Source: Capitulum mitella (Eukaryota > Arthropoda > Thecostraca > Pollicipedomorpha > Pollicipedidae). Taken from it: a DNA stretch of 64,000 nucleotides. Under the pieces are notes generated by a model, which saw only the letters and a list, made by a program, of their open reading frames with translations, had not been told where the DNA came from and did no database searches. Below, piece after piece: positions 48,309 to 59,195 of the stretch. The position numbers and the translations under genes were made by a program. Within the stretch, counting starts at the first letter, position 1, and each line of letters opens with the position of its first letter. The stretch is taken from positions 22,594,374 through 22,658,373 of the forward strand of contig CP099847.1 of NCBI GenBank assembly GCA_030062745.1. Reading direction: 5' to 3'.

Positions 48309-49994
48309 CTACACAGTGTCGTGGGACGCCCTCACACCCGCCCCGAGGAACTGGTACGCCGCCATCTGGGCGCAGGCCACGTCAGATAGCAGTTCCCGGA
48401 CGCGCCGCCAGGTGGCCACGGACTGCGCCGCGTGCCAGGACTGCGTCCTCGACGCCAGGAGCGAGCTGTGCAGCTGCTGCCAGGCGCCCTTGGCGCCGCT
48501 GATGGGCTGGTGGTGCTTGAGGGGGCCGAGCGGCCGCCGGAGCTTGGCCGGCAGCGGCGGCCGCTGAGGCTTCTCTCCGGCCAGGCCGCTGAGCGCCGGC
48601 ACCGGGTGGCGCGGGGCGGCGGCGACGGAGAGCGGGAACGACGCGGCAGCGGCCGGCGCCGGGCTGCCGACGCCGCGGCCCGGGGGAGAGGCGGGCGATT
48701 GTCGCCCGGCGATCGATCGTTCCCCGCCGAGCTGGCCCCGGGGGTCCTCCTGACCGCCGCCGCCCGGCCGCTGGAGACTGGCGGCGATCGCGCCGTCCGG
48801 CCGGGCCGCCGGGCTGGCGGCCGAGCTCACGCGGACGCAGGCCTCGGCGTCCGGCTCGTTCTGCGTCTGCTGGGACACCTTGTAGCCGGCGGCGCCGTCC
48901 TCCGGCCCGCCAGGGCGCCTGGTCCGGGTGATGGTGAGGTGCGGGGCGCGCCGCAGCGCGTAGTCGATGGTGGACGTCAGCCGGCAGGTCGAATAGGACG
49001 GAGTTGTCGCGCGACCGTCGGCCCACTGGAGGCCGGCGCTGCGGGGCCCGGGACACTCGGCGGCCACTGTACCCGGCCTGGTGGCGGCTCCTGCCGAGGA
49101 GACGCCCACGTGACGACTGACACCTCCTGATGCGATGGAGTAGCAGGTCGTCGTGGGCACGCAGGTGGTCTCTGCGCTTGTCCGGCGCGCTCCTGTCCCG
49201 ACACTGACTGGCGCCGTCGAAGCCCCGCTCCTCTCGCGCCCCAGTTGACGGCCCGGACTGCTGAGTACCGTCTGACCGTCCGCGCCGCGCGGCGAGCAGC
49301 CGCCGCCGCCGGCCGCGCCCTGCGGGCCTCCCTGCGGCCTGCGCAGGGCGCGCCAGCGGTCCAGCGGCAGCAGGTCCGGCACGCGCGGCCGCCGGCCGGG
49401 CCCCAGCGGCAGCAGGGTGGGCGGCGGCCGGCGGGGACGGCCGCCCGCCGGCGGGCTCGCGTCAGGCCCGGCGGCGGCGTCCGGCCGGTCCGGGCTGGGC
49501 GCCGCCGGCCGCGGGCTGGCCGCCGGCCGCGGCGGGCTCGGCGTGCCCTGGCGCGGCACGGCGGCCGTCTGCGGCGGGCTCGCCGGCGCGTCCGCCTGCC
49601 GCTCGGCCGGCAGCGCCGTCAGCTGCAGCCGCTCGCGCTGGCGCAGCAGCTGCTCGTGGCGGCAGCGCGCCTCCCAGGGCGCGTTGAAGCGCTCCAGCTC
49701 GGCGCGCGAGCCGGCGCTGGTGATGCCGCGCAGCGTCTCGTAGTGGCGACAGCGCTCGCGCGGCAGCTCGCCGCGCTCCACCTTGCGGAAGAGGCAGATC
49801 ATGTTGTGCAGCTTGGCGCGGCACTGGTGCGCCGTGCGGTAGAAGCCGCGCTCGAGCAGCTCCTCGGCGATCCCCTCCCAGATGGCCAGGTTGCGGCCCG
49901 ACTTGCGGAACAGCATCTGGGTGTCGGTACGCCGCCAGAGAGCGACCAGCTCGGCCGTCTCCAGGCTGGTCCACATGACGGCGCCCTCGATCAT
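48309..49994 (-). CDS. Myb/SANT-like (trihelix-type) DNA-binding protein, intronless
   Basis: A 561-residue frame from ATG 49994 to TAG at 48309. Residues 7-75 form a Myb/SANT-like domain: MWTSLETAELVALWRR with W8, W20 and W39 spaced as in trihelix factors, IWEGIAEELLERGF, then RTAHQCRAKLHNM, the RT..QCR.K recognition-helix signature of this family. Residues about 75-140 continue as a charged helix. The middle (about 140-490) is Pro/Ala/Gly/Arg-rich and probably disordered. The last 66 residues (from QPISGAKGAW) look helical and could be a partner-binding region. The frame stays open upstream to 50132, but the codon there is GTG, so I chose the first ATG. DNA is extremely GC- and CpG-rich. 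The gene lies antisense within FAM50 intron 1. The DNA-binding role comes from the family; its targets are unknown. Confidence 0.75.
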   Translation of the reverse strand: MIEGAVMWTSLETAELVALWRRTDTQMLFRKSGRNLAIWEGIAEELLERGFYRTAHQCRAKLHNMICLFRKVERGELPRERCRHYETLRGITSAGSRAELERFNAPWEARCRHEQLLRQRERLQLTALPAERQADAPASPPQTAAVPRQGTPSPPRPAASPRPAAPSPDRPDAAAGPDASPPAGGRPRRPPPTLLPLGPGRRPRVPDLLPLDRWRALRRPQGGPQGAAGGGGCSPRGADGQTVLSSPGRQLGRERSGASTAPVSVGTGARRTSAETTCVPTTTCYSIASGGVSRHVGVSSAGAATRPGTVAAECPGPRSAGLQWADGRATTPSYSTCRLTSTIDYALRRAPHLTITRTRRPGGPEDGAAGYKVSQQTQNEPDAEACVRVSSAASPAARPDGAIAASLQRPGGGGQEDPRGQLGGERSIAGRQSPASPPGRGVGSPAPAAAASFPLSVAAAPRHPVPALSGLAGEKPQRPPLPAKLRRPLGPLKHHQPISGAKGAWQQLHSSLLASRTQSWHAAQSVATWRRVRELLSDVACAQMAAYQFLGAGVRASHDTV

Positions 49995-50330
49995 GGCGCC
50001 GGAGAGCGGGCGGCGTTCGTCCGAGACCAGCCGCCTCGCCTCGCCCGCCTCGCCTTGCCTCGCCTCTCTGGGATGCTGCAGCTGCCGGCCTCCGTTAGTC
50101 CGAGGCCGTCGAGTCCGCCGCTGTCGCCGCACTCGCCGGAGCGTTGCCTGCTCCGTCCGCGCCGAGCGGTCACCGCGCCGTCACTGCCGCGCCGGCGCGC
50201 CGCCGCTGCCGCCGGCCGCGCCGCCAGACCCCCCCCCCCCCCCCCGCCACTGGCTAGCCGGTCGCGCAGGCCGAGCGTGCACGTCCTACCGCAACGCGCG
50301 GATGCAGCACGATCTGCAGCAGTCGGTCTT
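49995..50330 (-). promoter_or_regulatory. CpG-rich 5' region of the nested Myb/SANT gene
   Basis: Sequence upstream of ATG 49994 stays CpG-dense up to about 50330, with a C-run at 50229-50246, then changes to ordinary intron composition. This fits a CpG-type promoter and 5' UTR. No TATA box is evident on the - strand. Confidence 0.4.
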
Positions 50331-52928
50331 GAGGTATCACCCGCCATCCTTGGCCGGTTGGTATTGTATAGACGTGGATGGCAGGGCACGCAGACGGGTT
50401 TAACCTCACCTGTCAGTTTATGGACGAATCGGAGGAGGCGTTTATGGAACAAAACTCAGTGGGGAAACTCCGTTTTCGGGAGGTTTCCCCTTGACAAGTG
50501 GCAGGTGCTTGCGAGATGTGCCGATTTTGGAATTTGTTGTAGTTTAGTGATCTATTGCAGGCCTCCTTTTTTGTCGTAAGATGCAAATGTGAATATCCTG
50601 AAATACTCACTACGGTTACTGACGTGTTTGCTTTCTTGAACCAGTTAAGAATTTGAATCACTATGGTTCTGCCCAGATTCTTTGATATGCGTGTAGAAGC
50701 CCAGGTATCGAATATCGCTTGGCTGTCTTTGCCATGTCCTTTTCTGTGTCATGTTACTGTGATAGTTCTCCGAGATATCATATCGCCTGTGATAATGAAG
50801 ATTATTCGTATGCTTCAGAGCCGAGGAAAGGTGTCCTTATGACTTAACTCTTACGGACATTGCAAACGATATGCGTTATGGCGACATTTTGATGTGTTGG
50901 TAAGTGAACATGGCTCAGAGTGTTTGTCATCATTTTGCCGTAGTTTTCGAATGAAAAGATACCCGTGAAACACCAGACTTTTGAGTCCCAAGTGTGCGGC
51001 AACGTCGCAACCTCGTGCTGATCTGTGGTAAAACTTGTTGCGATGTCCTGTTGATGCCTACGAATGTCGTAAACGATGCAGAGATTGGTCCACCTGATGC
51101 GGGATCAAAAGCTGATGAGGCAGACCGGCCAGCTGCTTGTCAAGTTCACCGCAGAGCACAGACCGCCTAGGACGCGCAACTCCCCGTTAAATTGCCCAAG
51201 ACTTATTGTGAAGCGCCGCTGCGCCTAAGCTGCGGGGCTGGTGGCGACCCTGGCCCGGCGGGCAGGGAAGTTGTGAAGCCAGCCGGTCCTGCGGATCACG
51301 GCGCTCCTTCTGTCGACACGTTCGCGGAGCCCGAGCCCGAGCGAACTCGTCCTGCACGGCAACACGCCACTGTGTCAAGCCTGGCCGGAGGAGCACCGTG
51401 CTCGGCTCGGGAGATTCGTCAACACGCGCCGGGCTCGGGTTTCCGTTACGTTGTCAGACAAGGTGTTAGATGTAGTTAACGGTGATTTGGCGCAAAGGTT
51501 TTGGAAAACCGGCCTGGCCCGCCTGCGCCAGTTTCAAAAACCAGCTTGTTTGAAGCTGTTTGTAACATAAACATTGGGACACATCAACCTTGTTGGTGGC
51601 AGACCGAACTAGAGTTCCCCCTCTTCGCAGCCCCTATTTTACGTTTCTTTCTTTTTATTATGCGTGGTTTGCGTGGCCAACATGGCCTCTGATCTCGAAC
51701 CTACAATAATGAGAAATGACCATCAACACATATTTTCGGTAACTTCGGATTTTCCTGTACATGATTCGCGACAAACTTTCAAGCTCACATTTTTGGACCC
51801 AAGGAAGCGAGATCGCCTGATGTTACGGCATGTCATGTGAAAGTTTTGCGTGCACGTCCACAGCCTTTGGGTTCTCTTGCGGTGAAAACAGCGCAAATGC
51901 TTCCTTTATTAGTGAAAATATCCACATCTACCTTAAACTTTTGTCCAGAAGCTAAGTGCCCACCCGTTAGCTGGTAGGTGCGTTAAAGATTGGTACATCT
52001 TGACCGGTGTGGCGATTGCGCTGGTCAGCGCCTCATCGAAGTGACCTACGTTGTTGAAACGTTCCCATGGTGTCAGCGTTGAATCGCCCAGTGCATGGGA
52101 CGCTCGCGGGGCACTGGCGGCCTGCCAGGCCGGACGCTTTCCTGTCTACACGGAAGAACCGCCCCTTTTCCTGGTGGGCGATTGCATAAGCGCACCGGTA
52201 AAGGCACGCGACTCCGTGAATTGCTGCGATGGTGCGGACGCTGTAGGGCTCGCGCGCGGCCGGTCCGCCAGGGGAGCACGGCCCGCTCGGAGCTCGTGAT
52301 ATCCGTCTCGGCCAGGTCGACTGTCTCGCGTGCCTCCGGACACCGGTCTCGGTGCAGACAGCAAAACCACAAACCATTCCGCGAATCTGAGATTGGGCCG
52401 TGCGGCAAAAGTTTGCAGTCGTTGGTACGCGCGATCACTTGGCACTGAACGCGGTCAGCCGTGCTCATCGTGAGGACGAATCCAAGCGTGGGCGTTTTTG
52501 GCTGGCCGCATTATGCAGGTCTTACGCCGTCGCAAAGGGACGGCAGCTTACGTAACTCGCCCAGCGATACCTCGCCGAACAGGAGCGCGAGATGGCGTGC
52601 ATTGCGGTTAGTGCGTCTTTGACTTAATCGAGGGTGCATGGCCTGGCCCATTGTTGGGGTGTGTCGGGAAGATTTTTTTTTAAGAAACTCCCACATGCGT
52701 TAAACCTTCTTGATAACGGTACCTCGGATGCCGCCCGTGCAGTTTTTGTGGCAGGAAATGGGAGCATTCCAGCATCAGTGCCGAATGAAGCACTGGTATC
52801 TGCGTCGAGTAATCTCGGGAATTGACCTCAGCCGTTATCGCCAGAAACAGTCGAGTCCGGCCAGGTGCATTGGCTGTTGTGTAATACCCAGGTTTCTGGT
52901 TTTCATTTCCATTCCCATGCTTCGCGGT
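50331..52928. other. Non-coding, no gene seen
   Basis: FAM50 intron 1. GC-rich patches at 51190-51440 and 52080-52330 open short frames in several phases without domains. Confidence 0.45.
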
Positions 52929-53215
52929 GCAGCATGCCTTGGTTTCTGGTGTGCTTCGCCATAACCTGCGGTGTGCAACGCCGTAACGTCTGTTGTGTCA
53001 TTGTCATGCCGTGACGTGTTTTATGTCATGCTGTGAGTTCTGTTGTGCCATGCCGCGATTTCCGGTGTCCTATGCCGTGACTTCCGCTGCGCCGTGCCGT
53101 GATTTGCGTGGTCCATGCCGTGACTCCCAGTGTGCCGTGTCGTGACTTCTGGCGGTCACGCCGTGGTGTGTGGCGTGACGCGCTGTGACGTGCGGTGTGA
53201 CGCTGTGACCTGTGC
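52929..53215 (+). repeat. 22-bp minisatellite abutting the FAM50 exon 2 acceptor
   Basis: About ten units, 21-22 bp each, such as ATGCCGTGACTTCCGCTGCG.. and ATGCTGTGAGTTCTGTTGTG... The array ends within ten bases of the acceptor (CCCGTCAG, ending 53222) and takes the place where a polypyrimidine tract is normally found. The last units are shorter and richer in TGTGACG. Confidence 0.85.
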
Positions 53216-53222
53216 CCGTCAG

Positions 53223-53387
53223 ACGTCCACGATCGGGCTGGTGACGCTGGACGAGATGAAGGCGCGCCAGGAGAAAGTGGTCCAGGAGCGCGAGCGAGAG
53301 CTCGCCAGGAAGGAGCGAGAGGCGGAGAAGGAGAGACAGAGAGCCATCGACGCCAAACAGGCCAAGAAGGACAGACAAAGACAGCAG
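53223..53387 (+). CDS. FAM50/XAP5 homologue, exon 2
   Basis: 55 codons in phase 0, residues 61-115. TSTIGLVTLDEMKARQEKVV matches human [20 protein letters not shown], followed by a long Arg/Lys/Glu helix (ERERELARKEREAEKER..., a likely coiled coil) ending DRQRQQ. The acceptor is GTCAG|ACG at 53222 and the donor CAG|GTACGT at 53388. It is joined to exon 1 across a 22.5-kb intron and to exon 3 across 2.3 kb. The frame is clean. Confidence 0.95.
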
Positions 53388-53494
53388 GTACGTTGTAGTC
53401 GGGGCTACGAGTTCAGTTTATGCCATGTCATCGTCTTCCCTGTACTTCTTTTTATTTCATTCCATTCCACTGTGGCGGAGTGCACTGCGAAACC

Positions 53495-53794
53495 GTGAGC
53501 GGCGTCTCAGTCGGTGGAACGTCGGCCTCCTCATTCGGGTAACACGGGTTCAGACGGGTTCGCCGCCGCGCTCGATATCTGACCCGCGGGTCAGCTGGCA
53601 ACCGGCCAATAAAGGACCGTGCTGATCACCATAAGCTCGTGTCGTACCCTTGCCGGCATGTTTGACTTTCACCTTGAAAGTCAGCCGTTCCCCGGTTGCG
53701 CGATGGGATGTAGTGGTCGGAGTTAATGCAGCATGCGGTACTTAGCACGGACTGAGATTCCTAGCGGTACCCCAGGAACCGTTCGGATCAAATG
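53495..53794 (+). mobile_element. tRNA-derived SINE, copy 2, in FAM50 intron 2
   Basis: Starts GTGAGCGGCGTCTCAGTCGGTGG (A-box region) with GGGTTCAGACGGGTTCG as a B-box-like part. Later blocks GGTCGGAGTTAATGCA, TACTTAGCACGGACT and ACCGTTCGGATCA run in the same order as copy 1 at 47137. It is about 110 bp downstream of the exon 2 donor. Confidence 0.68.
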
Positions 53795-55689
53795 GGGAAA
53801 AAATGGTTACGTCTTTTTCGCTCAAATTCATCACGGGAGCACCGTTTGCGCAACTCGTGTTCAAGATGTGCATATCTAGAGCAACCGGTTAAGATGCGGA
53901 TCCGCGCGTTTGGTGTTTGTTCAAAAGAAATCGGCAGTAGTGCAAATTTGGCATGTTTCCGGCACTAGTCCATCCTATTTCGGTTTTTGCGCAATGATAT
54001 ATAAATGCCATAAACGAGGTGAATTGCGAGAAGCCATTTCGGCGATGTTCAGACAATTTCGGCATGGGATTTGCGTGTTCCGTTTTTGGATTGACGTACG
54101 TATGATGCTTTCGGTGTTCGTGGGTATGCAGAACATGTCCGTGCGTCATGGAGGCGATGCACATTATTGCGCATGACGTGCGTGAATTTACAGCGGGGTC
54201 GCGCACGTGTATCCATTACATTGCATAATTTTCATGCAGCCTGTGGTCATAGGTGCGTGAGCAAAAGTGATCAGACATGCGCATATGTAGATGTACGCAC
54301 GTTTTGATGCGAGCAAACATTTTCGTTATGTGCGTGGATGTCGATGTTTACGTATATGTGGACACGCATATTTGTCAACATACACGCCTGAGCGTTAAGG
54401 CCTGTCGTTGTTGCTAATGGGTGAGCGTTGGGTGTTCGTATGTGCACAAGTTAATGCACACAAGTTCATATGCTGAGTGGAGACCAGTGCAGTACGTATG
54501 CACTATCCAACCGTGAATGCGCCTACACATATGCTCATTAATATGACATCGTAATGGGGCGCTTTCATATGTTGCACAGTGGCCAACTCCATAAGAATCA
54601 TCACACTTATGCAAAGCCACAAAGTGAACACATGTGCGGAGATTGGTTGGACATCGCCGATATTGGTTTTCGTAATGTCCACACTGTCTGCTATGATTCT
54701 AAATCCGTGGCATGATTGGGTGCGCTGTTGCCCAAAACACTTTTGTCGTATCGCCGAATGTGTTTGAACAAACGCCAAAGCCCACGGATTGGTGCCCAAA
54801 CTGGTTGCTGTAGTCTGACATCTTGCAGAAAAGTTCCTCAGTCGGTAGTCCCATGCCAAATATGGGTGAAAAAGAGTGCATGGACCGGGACATGACGCAT
54901 GGCTGGTCCTGTCGATTCATCTGTCTGGTCATCGTGCTGCACGACCAGTGTCATTTAGGCTTGTTGTTTGAATGTGGCCAGTTTCCAGTTTCCGCGTAGT
55001 CCTCGTTATCTACGCGGGGAATATTTGACCTACTTTCCGAAAAAGAACATTGTGGCTGCATTCATTTTGACCCGCTAGATGGTAAGCAAATCCTGTTAGG
55101 CGACTTGTTGAACGGTGGAACTAGGAAACTTTTGGGTGTTTATCCAGTGATGTAAGCACACTGAAGTCGTTGGAACAGTGCATTTGTCTTATACGTCTTG
55201 CTTTAATACAAAGCATTTGTATTTGATTTTTGTGAGGCCTAGGCATCTATAACGAAATATAGTGTAATTTTATTATTAGAATGGGATTTAGCAGAACACA
55301 TGTGCTGCAAACAAGTGATACGGTATTTGTCCATGGTGTGCTTCTCGTCTTAATTGTCCCACATTGCTCAATAGCTGTATGTCGCCTTACTGGTCGGTCG
55401 TGCAGGTTAGCCATATCCTAATGACCTCCACTGGGATATGACGGTCGCTGATGCACTGGACTGGTCTGAGATGGGATATCAAGCTGGAAATTTTAACTAC
55501 GTTCATCTGCCGACTTCTGTGGCGTTTCATGCCGCTCCTTGAGCAGCAAATGGTGTGTACATATATATACATGATAAATAAGTCCCCTGGAATATGTTTT
55601 GTCTTTATTCTTGAGCAGTTCCCCCGTAAGCAGCCGTGGAGATGGCTCACGGTTTTTCGACCTGAGCCGTCACTACCCGCCGTCGGCAG
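53795..55689 (+). other. FAM50 intron 2 remainder
   Basis: Intron 2 spans 53388-55689. 54240-54560 is rich in alternating ATGCGCATATG-like sequence without a fixed period. The acceptor CCGCCGTCGGCAG is GC-rich with a poor pyrimidine tract. No gene is seen. Confidence 0.6.
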
Positions 55690-56029
55690 ATTCAGAGCCT
55701 GTCGTTCAACCCGGACGAGGACGAGGAGGACGACGAGGACGAGGACGAGGACGGCGCCGGCAGGAGGGACGCGGCGGGCGGGGACGGTGAGAAGGCCGAG
55801 CCCGGACCGTCGGCGGCGCCGCTCGTCGCCAAGAAGCTGGGCAAGAACCCGGACGTGGACACGTCGTTCCTGCGGGACCGCGAGCGCGAGGAGGAGGAGA
55901 ACGAGCTGCGGCAGAAGCTGCGCCAGGAGTGGGAGGCCAAGCAGGAGGCGCTCAAGAACGAGGAGATCGAGGTCACGTTCTCGTACTGGGACGGCTCCGG
56001 CCACCGGCGCAGCCTGCTCATGAGGAAAG
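55690..56029 (+). CDS. FAM50/XAP5 homologue, exon 3
   Basis: 113 codons plus one base, residues 116-228. It begins [20 protein letters not shown], the acidic stretch that follows ISSLSF in FAM50A, then a Gly/Ala/Pro linker and the start of the conserved XAP5 domain: [40 protein letters not shown] and [11 protein letters not shown]. The donor is AAAG|GTGGGT at 56030, splitting a Gly codon as expected before the GN.. block. The final part of the protein (about 115 residues in relatives) is not found in 56030-64000, so the gene runs off the right edge. Strong G/C third-position bias. Confidence 0.95.
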
Positions 56030-57776
56030 GTGGGTGGTGGCCGCCGGTGGGGGGGGGGGGACTGGCCGCTCTTGTTGGGGCGCGGGTGTTGTTAGCGTCC
56101 ATTAGGGCCGTCTCAGGCCATACTGTCTGTCCGAACACATAAGAGTTTCGAATTTGTAGAAATTTTGTGTTAGTTTTCTGTGGATACTTTTCGTTATGCG
56201 TCGTCACGCCAAGTGCTTTTCTTGACTGACGTCGCAGTCTTCGGTAGCAGCTGTAATTGAAACAGGTTTAAGAGGTCCTCCCTGATATTACAGAAGAGTG
56301 ACGAATTCTTACATCCTTACGAAGTGGCGAGAACGTTGTGGTTGAAGCTCCACAAACATACATAGGCTAGAGAAGAAAGTTAAAAAAGACATTGCTGGGA
56401 TTTTCTGAAGACCTTATTAGTTGCAGTTAGCGAGCACAACAAGAGAACGTACATGGTGATACACTTGATGAAAGCCAAACATTGTCCTCGTTTACGTATT
56501 TACTGAGTTAGTGATTGACAATAATTCGCAGGTTTTCGCTGCAGTTCTCTGAAATGAACAGAAAACTGTTCCGTACTCATGCTGGATTGAAACCCACAAC
56601 TTGTCCTAAAAACTAGGAGAAAGGTATCCATGTACGACTTGCAACACGTTCGAACGACCGAGCCGTAAACTGCGCGTCGCAAATACTGACGCGACTCGTT
56701 TGAAGTGACCAGTCATACATCACGGGACCATCGACGATTTGCCTACGACGTCTGCGTCGTGCCATGCATTTCTTAGCAAGCAACAAAACGCAAAATTTAT
56801 GTGATGGCAGAACGGAATGGCTTAGAATTGTCGAACATCCCATTGAACCGGTTTGAAATTATATCGCATTCCTACGTTGGTTGTTGAAATGGGAGACTTT
56901 TTGCAGTGACTTGAGGTGATATGTGCCTCGTGTTTGAATGGATGTTAGCCCCGTAGGACTTTGTGAAGTATGAGGTTTCGGATGGATTCTTTTGGTGAAT
57001 TTTAGCGTCGGCGAAAACCCGGAAAACGCGATTAGCCACGCAAACACCAGCACTCACGACCATATATCACATAGCGTGATGCTTGTGATCGTTTTGCCGA
57101 CGTTGTGTGCAAATAGATGTATTATATAAATTGTATATGTATATAACCTCTGACTGAAAAAACACTGGCTGCCACTATCAGATATTGGCATGTAATTGCT
57201 GTTGTTAAGAAAAAATAAAGGCGACTGTTGCCAAGTCTTGCGTAACGAATCTGGCTCAATTCCTGTTCCTCTGGCTGGGCTTTTTGAAGGTACCACACTG
57301 GCCCCGGTGATTGCCAGACCGGAGTCTCATGGTCTATCGTGACAAAAAATGGAGAAAAGCATCTGTTGTACCGTCCCAACTTCAAACATATTCCATTACA
57401 CGGGCTACGTAGGCGCAAAACAAAGCCTGAACGTGGCTTCAAAGTTTCGTTTGATATCCATTTCAGGTGAAAAGGTAACATAAATGATTTTCGAATGTCC
57501 TGTTTTACAGTCCACTGTAGGGTTCCAAGGACCCGGAAACCAGTTACGGTTCCTTCTACGTGCACATGGAGTTAATGTCACGTGCTATTCGGGGTCGGGA
57601 AGTGTTGCGCTGCCAGGACGTGTAGGATTCATGTGATCTAAGAACTGGTCTTGGCTGACATTTCCATTGAGTCCGGTTTGATCACAGGCTCCGCAATGCA
57701 AGATTTTTAGTCGGGGCGTGCCGGTCATGAAGCAGGCGCGAGCGGGTTATGGATTGTCCCTAATCTGGCTATTGCT
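56030..57776 (+). other. FAM50 intron 3, first part
   Basis: A G11-type run lies at 56048-56061. Otherwise unique-looking sequence; no gene and no further FAM50 exon. Confidence 0.55.
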
Positions 57777-58816
57777 GGTCGGGTTATGACTGGTCATTGA
57801 ACTCGACCACAGTCGGACAGTCGACGGCGTCCATACTCCTGCATTTTATGTCATAGTTTATATTGACTCCCGCTTGCATCATGTACATCTGCATATATGC
57901 ATGCATTACTTCTTCGTCATCCCTCCTTCACTTAAACGGCATGTATACAGTGCGTCACGTCATCGCCATTGCGTTGTCGTCCAGTGAAAAAAATTCACTG
58001 TTTTGATCCGATTGACCACCGGTGTTGGAAACCTGGCTTTTCTTCCTGGTGTCGGAGTACAAAGTCCCTTTTGGAGTACAAAATGTCATGCGTTTATGTG
58101 AGAAACATGCACTAACTAGGTGCTTTGCAAGCATCTGTGCACCATATGACCCGACCAAAAAATTTATACTCCAAGGAAAATTTTGTACTCCGAAATGGTC
58201 ATTTGCCCCCTCCCAAAGACACGGGTTTTCGTACTTAACCACAGTTTGAAGCTGCCCCTATACATACGTCCCCCTCCCCGGATGATGGTTTAAAGTCCAT
58301 ACTCAGCTGCTGAAGTACTTTTCGAACCCACGCTTAGCCGGCCTCCCCCCGGTCAACGACTCCGCTAACCTACCATGTAGAACTAACCCAGGGAACTAGT
58401 TTGCCCTTCCCCCAAAACGGAGACACTGGATCCGCCCCTCTTGGCCACATGTGCTTGCAAAGCACCTAGTTAGTCCATGTTTCTTACATAAACGCATGAC
58501 ATTTTATACTCCGAAAGGGAATTCGTACTCCGACACCAGGAAGAAAAACCAGGTTTCCAACACTGGTGGTCACTCGAATCAAAACAGTGAACTTTTTCAC
58601 GGGACGACAACGCAATGGCGATGACGTGACGATGATGATGCACTGTATACATGACGTTTAAGTGAAGGATGGATGATGAAGAAGTAATGCATGCATATAT
58701 ACATACGTACGTGATGCAAGCGGGAGTCAATATAAACGAAGACACAAAATTCATGAATATGGACGCCGTCGACTGTCCGACTGTGGTCGAGCTCAATGAC
58801 CAGTCACAACCCGACC
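57777..58816. repeat. Long imperfect palindrome, arms about 360 bp
   Basis: 57777-58139 pairs with 58447-58816 in reverse. For example GGTCGGGTTATGACTGGTCA at 57777 is matched at the far end with two differences in about 59 bases. The loop of about 300 bp is 58140-58446. The outer 240 bp of each arm are ordinary flank sequence and the inner part is the end of a hAT-type element. Confidence 0.92.
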
Positions 58817-58866
58817 ATACCTCCTTGACACCGGAAAACGACAATTTTTCCAACACTGGTGACCAC
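58012..58866 (+). mobile_element. hAT-type element with an inverted copy of itself and its flank
   Basis: The element is 58020-58858, with left end CGGTGTTGGAAACC and right end CCAACACTG. Flanking 8-mers are TTGACCAC (58012-58019) and GTGACCAC (58859-58866), 7 of 8 matching. Inside, after about 130 bp of normal left end, comes an inverted copy of nearly the whole element plus RC of 57777-58019 (58155-58816), then the forward right terminus (58820-58858, CTCCTTGACACC...). The element's host flank is therefore inside the element in reverse. Confidence 0.8.
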
Positions 58867-59195
58867 TGATATATTTTGCGGCCCCCGACAACTTTGCCAT
58901 ACCAGTGCCGTCTCCTCTGAGTCGTTCATGTGCCGACTGATGCTCAGTCGGTAGATCTATCCCAAACAAGTCGCCACATGAGAGGCTGCCTCACAAAATC
59001 CGCGGTCGCAGTGTCGGCTGACCAATTTGCAGTCAGAATTAGGTCTGTAGTGAGCGAACGCGGTCTGTATTCATTGAATATGAGATTTTTGTTGGATTAG
59101 GTGATTGCGGCTTGTAATTGCCAGAAACCTCTTGAATTACACCTAAATGTCCATGCAGTCTCGATGCGCAAAACACATGTAAAGCCGTCTAGGGC
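58867..59195. other. Intron sequence with a tRNA-like SINE fragment
   Basis: CTGATGCTCAGTCGGTAGAT at 58937-58956 resembles the A-box region of the SINEs at 47.1 and 53.5 kb. The remainder does not align clearly. No gene is seen. Confidence 0.35.

Noticed and set aside
49995..50132. N-terminal extension of the Myb/SANT frame to 607 residues
   Set aside because: The codon at 50132 is GTG, not ATG, and the extra 46 residues are low-complexity. The first ATG (49994) lies just before the DNA-binding domain.
49245..50579. 444-codon open frame on the + strand opposite the Myb/SANT gene
   Set aside because: It is the shadow of the - strand frame in extremely GC-rich DNA. Its translation is Arg/Ala repeats with no domain. 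Several other long frames in 48382-50452 are shadows too.
58022..58249. Short frames inside the 58-kb hAT-type element
   Set aside because: They are present in reverse in the other arm and match the non-coding interiors of other copies. No transposase motif.
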